From Trichaptum fuscoviolaceum (taxonomy: Eukaryota; Basidiomycota; Agaricomycetes; Hymenochaetales; Trichaptaceae), in the NCBI GenBank assembly GCA_910574455.1, contig CAJSYZ010000005.1, forward strand, positions 3,782,001 through 3,846,000: a stretch of DNA of 64,000 nucleotides. The letters are read 5' to 3'. The position numbers and the translations under genes were made by a program. Below the pieces are notes generated by a model. That model did no database searches. It saw nothing but the letters and a program-made list of their open reading frames with translations, and was not told where the DNA came from. Within the stretch, counting starts at the first letter, position 1. Every line of letters begins with the position of its first letter. This document shows positions 9,828-17,420 of the stretch, piece after piece.

Positions 9828-11036
9828 CTACTGAAAATCCGCTGGGGGCGGGGCTTCGGGATTGTGAACGTTCTTGGCGGCGAGCGTCATGGCGGCGAAT
9901 GCGTTCTGTAGCACGGACTGCTGCACATTCTGGACGTACTGTTCCGCCATACGTTTGAGCGTTTCTTCGAACGACTGGAGCGCGGGGGGCGATGGGCTCG
10001 ATGGGGACATGGATTTCGTAGCCTTTAGGTTTCGGGTTGGCGGTCGCGTTGGGCAATCGCTCACTAAATGGTCTTTCTCTCCGCAGTAGTAGCATAGTCC
10101 CTTACTCCTGCGCTCCCGGCGCACCCTGTCAATCTCCATTGCGTTGGGATCCTTCGTCGAGCTTGCGCCCGCAGTCGGGATCGTACGCGGAGCTGAGCTC
10201 GTGGTGCCGGGATTGCTTCGGGGCGTAGCCGCTGGCTTTGAGACTGGTCCATAGGCGTGTGCGAGCCTTAGCTTCTCGTCCGTCTCGGAAACCCAATTGA
10301 CGTAGGCATCGAATTTCATATCCTTCGCCTCTGTGCTGGCGATGTGCTGGCGAACCTGGTCTTTGAGTCCCTTCCGGAACATGTCGAGGTAGATGACGTC
10401 CGTCGTTGCGTCCTTGGGCCACCCGGTGAGGGCTTGGAGGGCACGGAATTGCGACGCAAACTCGGCGACCGTTCCTGTCTGGCGTAGGCGCATCAGCTTG
10501 TCGGCTGCGGCTTTGTCTGCATCGATTTCCCCGTAAGAGGCGCGAAGGGCGGTGAACAGGGCCTCCAGGCTGGCGGCTTCTGGCGGTGTCGGGATGTCCT
10601 GGAGTCGATCTAGAATAGGTCGTGCCCAGTCTTGCGCCGGCCCCCGCAGTAGCATCAGAGCGAATGCGACCTTGCGGGTTTCGTCTAGTCCCGGATGTTG
10701 TCCGAACAGGTAGAGCTTAATCTGGTGAATCCAGTTCTCCAGCTTGGCTCGTTCGCCTTCGAAGGTGTCGGGAAGCTTCATCTTGAGCCCTGCTCCGCCC
10801 CCAGACGGGGAGGCGGGCTGACTCGCGATTTGGGCTTCTAACGCCCGGTTGGCGTGCTTGAGCTGGGCGACTGTGTTCTGGACCTGATTGTGTTCGTTGA
10901 CTAGCTTGGAGTAGCGTTTTTCGAGGGTGTCGAGGCGATCAAGGATGGGCTGGAGTTTGTCTTCCTCCATTGAGGAGCTCGGGGACGGGAAAGCGAAGGT
11001 GTCTGCGAGTCCTCCCCATTCCTGGTGGGACGACAT
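9828..11036 (-). CDS. gag: Element B gag
   Basis: This is a 402-residue capsid/nucleocapsid protein with a true ATG at 11036. It has an N-terminal coiled-coil-like segment (about residues 25-70, LDTLEKRYSKLVNEHNQVQN), a retrotransposon gag domain with LRGPAQDWARP and RQTGTVAEFASQFRAL, and one CCHC zinc knuckle CYYCGEKDHLVSDC near residue 315. It packages element RNA in the virus-like particle. The ATG lies about 80 nt inside the primer-binding site, as expected for the first ORF. The stop (TAG) overlaps the -1 frame that leads toward protease. Confidence 0.93.
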   Translation of the reverse strand: MSSHQEWGGLADTFAFPSPSSSMEEDKLQPILDRLDTLEKRYSKLVNEHNQVQNTVAQLKHANRALEAQIASQPASPSGGGAGLKMKLPDTFEGERAKLENWIHQIKLYLFGQHPGLDETRKVAFALMLLRGPAQDWARPILDRLQDIPTPPEAASLEALFTALRASYGEIDADKAAADKLMRLRQTGTVAEFASQFRALQALTGWPKDATTDVIYLDMFRKGLKDQVRQHIASTEAKDMKFDAYVNWVSETDEKLRLAHAYGPVSKPAATPRSNPGTTSSAPRTIPTAGASSTKDPNAMEIDRVRRERRSKGLCYYCGEKDHLVSDCPTRPPTRNLKATKSMSPSSPSPPALQSFEETLKRMAEQYVQNVQQSVLQNAFAAMTLAAKNVHNPEAPPPADFQ

Positions 11037-11112
11037 CGCGGGTCGGCGGTACAGGTGCGGGGGTAGAAGTAAAGAGCGTGAGGGTGTCGAGTCCGAGCGG
11101 CGGTGAGCCAGG

Positions 11113-11123
11113 ACTTTTGACCT
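11113..11123 (-). other. Element B primer-binding site, complementary to its own LTR
   Basis: Two nucleotides inside the 5' LTR the coding strand reads AGGTCAAAAGT. Its exact complement ACTTTTGACCT lies in the LTR (coding strand, 11421-11431). I found no tRNA-like 3' end here. The pairing fits self-priming of the Tf1 type. Confidence 0.75.
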
Positions 11124-11125
11124 AA

Positions 11126-11943
11126 TGTTACGACCGTCAGGAATTGTAGCGGGAAACAGTTTTGGGAAACTGGAATTTGCGACAAGAACCCGCGTTCGGG
11201 AATCTGGATTCGCGACTGGGAACGAGCGTGGGAATTCGGGCGGGAAACGCGCGGGATTCTATCCAGGCGCGTCGCGGGATTCTCAAGGCCAGCTAGGACT
11301 CTTCACTGCTTTGAACGTCAAGTAAGCGGATCCCTAAGGAAGCACTCCACAAGTAAGTATTGCGCAACTAACTACACAGGAGAAAAGAGAGAGATCGCAC
11401 CTAAGGAAGCACTCCACAAGAGGTCAAAAGTGGGGTGCTCCTTACGATGCCTACAGCTATTTATCTACTTCGTAAAGACTGTATAGTTAATCTACGCTAA
11501 GTGTCCTTGCGCAATGCGCACCTATCTACTACAAACGATACATGCTACGACCGCACTGCTAGGCATGTCTATCCCGTCTCTCCAGATGGCTACGGCCTGT
11601 CCGTGGACGTCAGCGTCCGGTCCGGGGCCGCGACTAGCCAGACTAGGTATGCCAGACTGTTGCAGGTCGTCACCTTGAGGTACTAGCGGATTAATGAGCG
11701 TATGTTGATAAGTGAATGTACGTGTGCCGAGGCGGGTCGTCGTAAATGAGTGTGTGTATGCGTGCATGGTTGCCGGGACGGTGGTGCGGGATAAGTCACG
11801 TGAGCATGGGATCGTGCGATTCGGGAATGAGGTTTTGCGCCGGGAATCCAATGGCGGGATTCTCCCCGCGGGATTGTCTGCTCATGTCGGGATCCTTGGC
11901 GGGAAAGTGCGGGAAATGAGAAAAGGGGCCTGGGATCTCGACA
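11126..11943 (-). repeat. Element B 5' LTR
   Basis: This 818-bp copy differs from 5239-6057 at about a dozen positions, for example GTCAGG versus GTCGGG at the start and one A fewer in a run near 11743. It ends TCTCGACA at 11943, followed by the ACCAC duplication. Confidence 0.93.
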
Positions 11944-13188
11944 ACCACCATGCGCAGTGAACCGTCCTTCTTCTTGATAAAGAAGACCGGAGCCGCAGCC
12001 GGAGACTTGGAGGGTCGAATGTACCCCTTCCTCAAGTTCTCCTCGATGAATTCCTTCAGCGCCGTACGCTCGTTCGGCGCCATGGGGTAGATCTTACTGT
12101 AAGAAGGTACCGCACCCGGTACGAGGTCGATCGCATGGTCGTACGGTTTACGGGTGGGGAGGCGTTCTGCCCGGTCCTTCGAGAAGACTTTGGCAAAATC
12201 GCGGTACTGCGGCGGTACGAGTTCTTCGAACGACTTCTCGCCTTCCTTCACTACAGTCTTCTCAGCAATTGCCTGAGACCAGGTGTACGAAGCGGCGATC
12301 CGCTGTGCGAAATCCGGGTCATCCGTGACAAAGAATTCCTCAGAATCGTGATAGACATCCCAATACTTCTCAGAATACCGGAAGCCTGGCGGAACCTTAT
12401 CTCTTTCGCTAACCTGTTCGTCCGTACCACCCGAGTCGTACGGTTCGTCCTCGAGCTCAGCTACCGTCACTCGAGTTCGAGGAGGTGGCCGAGGCTTCGC
12501 GCGGCGTGCGCGGTTCGAGGCCTCCGTACGAGCCGTGTGCACTGCGTCTGACTCCGGGGGACCTTCCATCTGAAAATCCGTACGGTCCGTACGAGGCTGA
12601 CAGGCCTTCGCACAGCGCGTAAAGGTCATCTGGTCGTTCGCCCAGTCGATCTCTGGGTTGTGGAGTCGCAACCAATCGACCCCAATAATCAGGGGATAGT
12701 CCCCAATGTCCGCCACTACTGCAGTCACGTTCTCCGTGTGCGATCCGACTGTTAAACTAATCGGCACTTCATCTGTGAGCCAGCCCACATTGTTCAAAGA
12801 GTTGTCGGCATTGTACAACCGCGTACGAGGGACCAATGGTCTCGTACGGAGCCCGAACCGTTCGACAACCGTACGGTTAATAAATATCGATGAGGCCCCA
12901 CTGTCTAAGAAGGCTCTCATCCTTAAAATCTTTCTGCCATCGCTGACTCTCACAGGAAAACGAATGAACCGGCGCAACTTCTTGTCTATTGACTGTATAC
13001 TAGTAGACATAGAAGGGACTGGGACATCATTTTCTAAACAAGAGAATCGGTTATGGGTCTCGAGCGGCGCGACGATGCGCTGAGACCCTAGTTGAAACCC
13101 GATTCCTTCGAGAGGTGCGCCATAAGGACTTTGGCCGCATCAGAAACAGAGATTGGGTGTTCGGTCGTACCGCTCGGTACGAGGGGGG
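11944..13188 (-). mobile_element. Element A piece: gag C-terminus, protease, RT N-terminus
   Basis: On the minus strand the end of gag stops at TAG 13088-13090, after ISVSDAAKVLMAHLSKESGF. The pol frame is -1 relative to gag and includes the protease active site FLDSGASSIFIN, the GVDWLRLHNPEIDW block, the linker VPPGFRYSEKYWDVYHD, and the RT entry SKSPAAAPVFFIKKKDGSLR, then is cut by element B. A heptamer G GGT TTC at 13094-13100 lies one codon before the gag stop and could serve the frameshift. The right edge is the GGGGG target of C1. Confidence 0.92.
13094..13100 (-). promoter_or_regulatory. Candidate -1 frameshift heptamer of element A
   Basis: On the coding strand G GGT TTC is in gag phase, followed by AAC and the TAG stop. 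A -1 slip there gives ...TTT CAA CTA..., the open pol frame. It fits the X XXY YYZ rule. No downstream pseudoknot was tested. Confidence 0.5.
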
Positions 13189-13656
13189 TGTTACGTTTTC
13201 TTACTATGTCAGCGGCCCCCATTACTCCGAACCCTTCGCCCTATTTGTTTCTATTCTTGTTCTGCTCAGTCATCCTCCGATGTAACCCTCAACCCTCAGC
13301 CAATCCCGATGTTACACATGTACCCTTTGCCCTAACCCTTTGCCCATCGCTCTCACACTATTATTAGTAGCCTATCGTCTACTCTCTTATTGTTCTCTTC
13401 TTACTCATCTTCCGATGTACCCTTGCTCCGCAGCTACAGTATATAAACCCCTGTACTTAGCATGATCGAACTCTAAGTTCGATCTCCTTTGTCAAACCCC
13501 CCGTCTCTAGTCTCTGCTATACATCTGCTTTCTCTCTACTCTACATCGTAGGCCTTTGTCCATACAACACTTAGTGTCGAGCCCTAGCTCCGCTATCACT
13601 GAGCAACTTAACGTTGCGTTCCCCAACTATACGAGACCGTAAGTTGAGACGTAACA
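13189..13656 (+). repeat. C1 5' LTR
   Basis: The 468-bp LTR runs TGTTACGTTTTC...GACGTAACA, with a 7-bp terminal inverted repeat (TGTTACG/CGTAACA). It contains TATATAAA at 13440-13447 and a hairpin GATCGAACT-CTA-AGTTCGATC at 13464-13484. By eye the sequence is the same in all six C LTRs of the window. Confidence 0.96.
13440..13447 (+). promoter_or_regulatory. Element C TATA box
   Basis: TATATAAA lies 34 nt upstream of TAAGTTCGATCT (13474-13485). The predicted RNA 5' end therefore falls at or near the segment complementary to the primer-binding site. Confidence 0.65.
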
Positions 13657-13659
13657 ATT

Positions 13660-13671
13660 AGATCGAACTTA
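13660..13671 (+). other. Element C primer-binding site, self-complementary to the LTR
   Basis: AGATCGAACTTA starts 3 nt after the LTR. It is the exact complement of TAAGTTCGATCT at 13474-13485 in the LTR, so the 3' end of a folded-back RNA 5' fragment could prime minus-strand synthesis into the LTR. The same arrangement holds in C2 and C3. Confidence 0.8.
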
Positions 13672-14252
13672 TCTACCGTCGAAGACATCCGTCTTTACGA
13701 CTAAGGTGTTGAGCCATAGCTCCACTTACTACTAACCAGTTGTAAACCCATCTAGTCCAGAAGAACATCCGCTCGAGGTAATCCCTTCAGTGTAGCAAGG
13801 TGCTCATCGATTGCAAGAGGGAGGCCAAGGAAAACTTCGAGAGTCGCGATCCGAAGATTAAGAAAACCGCTCCAACTCATTGGTTGATTAAACCCCGGAC
13901 AGTAGCGTTACAAAGGAACCAACTTCTGTCATACCAAACGGGACCGTAGCTGTGCACACAGGAAGAGGACTCAGTACCTGCAAAGAAGGCATAAAGCTGC
14001 TAGCCTAGTCTTTGGGACGCCCATTGGACAACGAGCATAACTCGCAGACGTGCCGCTTGGTAATAGCGAAGGGAGACCGATCCAGAAATCGAAGGGAGAC
14101 CGATCCAGAAATCGAAGAACAGTTCATCTGTTAACATCGAACAAAGCATCACAAACACTGCCCCACCGTCGATCATCTCATAACGTTATCGCTTGACGAC
14201 CCTCAAGACTAAACAAAGGTCAAACAGAAAACCACTTCACTTTACGTCATAA
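13672..14252 (+). other. Element C untranslated leader
   Basis: No coding frame is evident in these 580 nt. The leader contains a tandem duplication of GAAGGGAGACCGATCCAGAAATC near 14068-14115. It probably holds packaging signals; this is inference only. Confidence 0.5.
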
Positions 14253-14711
14253 CATCTATCCATCACGGCACCCTCTATCCCACAAAACGCTTTGCTTCTT
14301 ACCCACACCGACACCAACCAACTCGACAACGCAGGAAGACACATATACCAAGTCCAATACTCCGTAGCCAACTGTTATCAATTCGACACATACAGCTTCA
14401 CAAAGTATTGTGACGATACAGTTTGGTCCATCACAAAAACTGCCAGTCTAATCGTCCAACCCGACTCTATCTTCTTCATCTACCACACCAACCCCAACGC
14501 ATTCTTCTATCTAGAAGAGTTTCTCCCTGATCGAATCCGACTAGTTCATATCTGTGGAGACGATTGCCGACTTCTACGCATACACTACACACTACCACAA
14601 TCGTGGCGGACACCCTATCACTTCCAGCCCTTGACGATCCCATCTACTCAACCAGAGACCTCATCCGAAACCGATTCCTCGCTTTTGCCGAAGAGTTCGA
14701 CGACATCCTAA
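14253..14711 (+). CDS. Element C pre-gag frame a (no ATG)
   Basis: The frame is open for 153 codons but contains no ATG. It encodes a Tyr/Phe- and acidic-rich sequence with blocks such as HIYQVQYSVANCYQFDTYSF and DSIFFIYHTNPNAFFYLEEF. It overlaps frame b by about 180 nt, and frame b is -1 relative to it. I do not recognise a family. The even hydrophobic/charged pattern and the identical sequence in C2 argue that it is or was coding, perhaps reached through splicing or frameshifting. In C3 an extra base near 42116 breaks it. Confidence 0.5.
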   Translation, partial: HLSITAPSIPQNALLLTHTDTNQLDNAGRHIYQVQYSVANCYQFDTYSFTKYCDDTVWSITKTASLIVQPDSIFFIYHTNPNAFFYLEEFLPDRIRLVHICGDDCRLLRIHYTLPQSWRTPYHFQPLTIPSTQPETSSETDSSLLPKSSTTS

Positions 14712-15172
14712 ACCAAATCCGAACTATACTCGACGACCGGTATTACAATTACACCCAAACAGTTGGATACCTGCAGTACTCACGCGACAACCACCAACCT
14801 TGGATCTTCAAATACGGACTCCTCTGGAACCATACCCGATTATTCATCCCTCGAGAAACTCACCTACGCCGATTCTTTATAAACTACGTCCACTTTGACA
14901 ACCACGGAGAACAACTTCATCGCACTGAAGCTGAAACTGCTCGCTTTGTAAACCGACACTTCTGTTGGAATAGTATCAGCGAAGACGTCAACCACTACAT
15001 CTATCAGTGTAGTTGTCAACACCACCAACCCACTCCGCAAAACATAGTTCATAACTATCTTGCACCACCGATTGACCCCCCGGAAGATTCACCTCACATT
15101 GCTAGTGTTACGGACTACACCCTTACAAACTACGATTCAGACAGTTACGGATATCAATCCGGAACCGATTAA
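14531..15172 (+). CDS. Element C pre-gag frame b with integrase-type H2C2 zinc domain
   Basis: The frame is open for 213 codons, with no ATG near its start. Residues in the middle read FKYGLLWNHTRLFIP, then FFINYVHFDNHGEQLHRTEA, then FCWNSISEDVNHYIYQCSCQ. This follows the integrase zinc-binding pattern of dGLLw.ngrl.vP, His..His, T, yyW..m..Dv..Yi..C..Cq. Element C pol has its own normal copy (GIFNTLEQV ... CALC), so this is a second, divergent H2C2 domain placed before gag. The frame overlaps the next one, in -1 phase, by 66 nt. Function is unknown. It could be a captured or duplicated integrase piece that binds nucleic acid or protein. Confidence 0.6.
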   Translation, partial: SNPTSSYLWRRLPTSTHTLHTTTIVADTLSLPALDDPIYSTRDLIRNRFLAFAEEFDDILNQIRTILDDRYYNYTQTVGYLQYSRDNHQPWIFKYGLLWNHTRLFIPRETHLRRFFINYVHFDNHGEQLHRTEAETARFVNRHFCWNSISEDVNHYIYQCSCQHHQPTPQNIVHNYLAPPIDPPEDSPHIASVTDYTLTNYDSDSYGYQSGTD

Positions 15173-16040
15173 TCACCACGGCGAACAAAGGCAAACAGAC
15201 GGCTCGAAACACAGCCTCATCTACTACAACAGGCAAAACTAACAAAGAAACTACTTCGAAAACCACTGAAGAACCAATACCTACACAGACTACTGTTCCT
15301 CAGTATCCAGACGCTCCACCACCACACAATCGACTCTTCTTTGACACCGAAAAGAACTTCTTCTACTATAGAATTGGTAACAAAACTTATCGATCGTGGT
15401 CATACAATCAACTACTACAACGGTGGACCCCAATCGAAGCCAACTCTGCTGAAGAAGCTCGACAAAACTTCATCACTCATACCCCCAACTGGGAAGACCT
15501 TGCTCGTCGAAGTCTAGCAGGAGAGTTCAAACACATTCAACCCCCACTACCACCGTTCCCAACCACTCTTATCTTCAACGAAGAAACACAATACTTCCAT
15601 CTTCCCGACGCCAACGGAGAACCTACCGAAACCCCTTGGATCTACAACCCAACTGCTGATTCTTGGGTAGTAGCTCATACACTCGGCCCAGAGCTACGAG
15701 AAATATACGAAGGTCACACTCCAAATTGGAAAGAGCTTAGAGAAGAGTACTACCGCCGACACCCCGACCTACTACCACAACCACCACAAGAACCCCAACC
15801 AACTTCCACTTCCGACCCTCAACCCAGCAACTCCCATCGATCTCGTTCAAACTCACCCACTCAGGATCTCTTGATCAAACCCTCTTCAGACGATCCTCCA
15901 GACGATCCTCTCAATCAGGCAGCTCCATTGCTCCAGAAACTCCTACTCCCTCACGTCAAGCATCCATACTTCCACCTATCCCACCGAAACCATATCTCTC
16001 TTACACCCGCCCTCACATCGAACCTCTATCCATTAGTACT
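15106..16040 (+). CDS. Element C pre-gag frame c, in phase with gag in C2/C3
   Basis: In C2 this frame is open from 25108 straight into the gag ATG, adding about 312 codons to gag without an ATG of its own. In C1 a missing C after 15863 breaks it. It contains two related units: FFDTEKNFFYYRIGNKTYRS ... HTPNWEDLARR, and IFNEETQYFHLPDANGEP ... HTPNWKELREE. Each unit ends in HTPNWx(E/K)(D/E)L. A Ser/Pro/Arg-rich tail follows. I recognise no domain. The internal duplication and conservation between copies suggest a real protein segment, possibly a gag N-terminal extension made by frameshift or splicing. Confidence 0.5.
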
Positions 16041-17420
16041 ATGGCTACCCAAACTGTCACGGAAACTACCCGCTCAATGTTCCGACCCCCACCTGGAGAA
16101 GAAAGTATCAGTACCTTCTTCCACTTAAGACATCTCCAAGGTCGAGGCAGAGGAGGCAGAGGAGGCAGAGGAGGCCGACAAAATCCTGCATGGAGAGGAT
16201 GGGGATTTGGTGAACCACCCGCAGGAGATGAAGGAGGAGGAGGAGGAGAAGGACCACCCGGAGGAAACAACAACGGAGGAGGAGGAGATGATGAAGGAGG
16301 AGGAGGAGGAGGCGGAGGAGCTGGAGGTGGAGGAGCAGCAGACAATAACAATCAAGGAGATGGACCCGCACACGATCGGCCCATAACCATGGCTAAAATC
16401 CAACCTTTCGACGGAACCCAAGAAGATGCTGATCGCTTTTTACTCCAAGTCCAAATCCACCTACGAGCCAACCGACACATCTATGACACAGATGAGCTAT
16501 GCATCGAATTTGTGCTTGCCCATTGCAGTCTTCGCGGATCCCGACCCTTTGCAATGCAATACATGGCCAGCGGACGTTTTGAAACCGACACATTTGAAGA
16601 ATTCCTTGCGGAATTCCACCGCACTTTCATCACATCCGAACTCACAATCAAGGCTACCATGGAACTTGCCAAGCTCAGACAGCGAGGATCTATTGAAGAC
16701 TACATTCTCAAATTCAAAACACTCATCATGCAGGCTCGTATCACAGAGTACCTTTCCCAACGCAATGCATTCTGGATGGGACTCAATGACAACCTTCGAA
16801 TGAAACTACTTGCATGTAGTCCACAGCCTACCAACATGGAAGATTGGTTTTCGCTTGCCACTCGACTGGACACCAATTACAAGATAGCTCGTTCAATGGA
16901 ATCCCAACCCCATCAATCCTATTCCGGAGAGAACCGCTTCAAACGACGACCTATGCGACAATACAATCGTCAGATTCGAGCCATCTCAAATGACACAAAT
17001 GACACAAATGAAACATTGCCTTCCAATGACAACGATGATATAGAAGAATTGGTCGACCTAGCCATCTACAGCTTCTTTATATCACGACTTTCGACTGAAG
17101 AATTCCAACGTCATATGAAGGAAAACCTTTGCTTCAATTGTCATCAACCCGGACATCGCACCGCCAAGTGTCCCAAACCTCATCCCAAACGTACCTCAAA
17201 GACTCGATGGCCCAACTCACGAACACCAAGGTCCAAAAATATGCGCCAATTGACTTCAGCTGATGATCAAAACGAATACTCGGAACCCGAGAACGAAGAC
17301 CAAGATCAAGGCGAACTCTCAGCCGAAGATCGCGCCGCACAGATTCAACAACTCCTTATTGGCCTTGATGATGACGCAGTCAACCAGGTCTTCGATCGAG
17401 TTGAAGAAGGAAATTTTTGA
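16041..17420 (+). CDS. gag: C1 gag
   Basis: This 459-residue protein starts at a true ATG and is identical in C1, C2 and C3. An N-terminal RGG box (GRGRGGRGGRGGRQ) and a glycine-rich tract with runs of Gly span about residues 30-110. The retrotransposon gag fold follows (IQPFDGTQEDADRFLLQVQ ... EEFLAEFHRTF ... LRQRGSIEDYILKFKTLI). A CCHC knuckle CFNCHQPGHRTAKC is near residue 365, and the tail is acidic. It should form the virus-like particle and bind RNA through the RGG and zinc motifs. The stop TGA is part of the frameshift signal. The GGA-repeat DNA of the Gly tract creates long antisense Leu/Ser/Pro frames, which are artefacts. Confidence 0.93.
   Translation: MATQTVTETTRSMFRPPPGEESISTFFHLRHLQGRGRGGRGGRGGRQNPAWRGWGFGEPPAGDEGGGGGEGPPGGNNNGGGGDDEGGGGGGGGAGGGGAADNNNQGDGPAHDRPITMAKIQPFDGTQEDADRFLLQVQIHLRANRHIYDTDELCIEFVLAHCSLRGSRPFAMQYMASGRFETDTFEEFLAEFHRTFITSELTIKATMELAKLRQRGSIEDYILKFKTLIMQARITEYLSQRNAFWMGLNDNLRMKLLACSPQPTNMEDWFSLATRLDTNYKIARSMESQPHQSYSGENRFKRRPMRQYNRQIRAISNDTNDTNETLPSNDNDDIEELVDLAIYSFFISRLSTEEFQRHMKENLCFNCHQPGHRTAKCPKPHPKRTSKTRWPNSRTPRSKNMRQLTSADDQNEYSEPENEDQDQGELSAEDRAAQIQQLLIGLDDDAVNQVFDRVEEGNF
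17411..17417 (+). promoter_or_regulatory. Element C gag-pol -1 slippery site
   Basis: The heptamer A AAT TTT is in gag phase and is followed directly by the gag stop TGA. A -1 slip gives AAA TTT TTG AAC, the open pol frame, which has no ATG. It satisfies the X XXY YYZ rule. The same site is at 27414-27420 in C2 and 39141-39147 (minus) in C3. Confidence 0.75.

Larger units (their letters stand above)
5239..11943 (-). mobile_element. Element B: complete 6.7-kb chromodomain Ty3/Gypsy retrotransposon
   Basis: The element is bounded by 5-bp duplications (ACCAC) and by LTRs of 819 bp (5239-6057) and 818 bp (11126-11943). Its transcription runs on the minus strand, so the right LTR is the 5' LTR. 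Order on the coding strand: 5' LTR, primer-binding site, gag, protease, RT, RNase H, integrase, chromodomain, a PPT and the 3' LTR. The LTRs differ by about eleven substitutions and one indel by eye, so insertion is not very recent. It interrupts element A between RT motifs. The protease region carries two frame changes, so this copy is probably defective unless these are sequence errors. Confidence 0.95.

Noticed and set aside
13300..13360. CCCTAA/CCCTCAACCCT runs resembling telomere repeats in the C LTRs
   Set aside because: They are a few degenerate units, identical in each LTR, and embedded in a bounded LTR; not an interstitial telomere array.
14068..14115. CRISPR-like direct repeat in the element C leader
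   Set aside because: Only two adjacent copies without spacers; a simple tandem duplication in a eukaryotic retroelement.
16013..16421. Antisense Leu-, Ser- and Pro-rich frames opposite gag (also in C2 and C3)
   Set aside because: They mirror the GGA repeats that encode gag's glycine tract; no domain and composition follows from the repeat.
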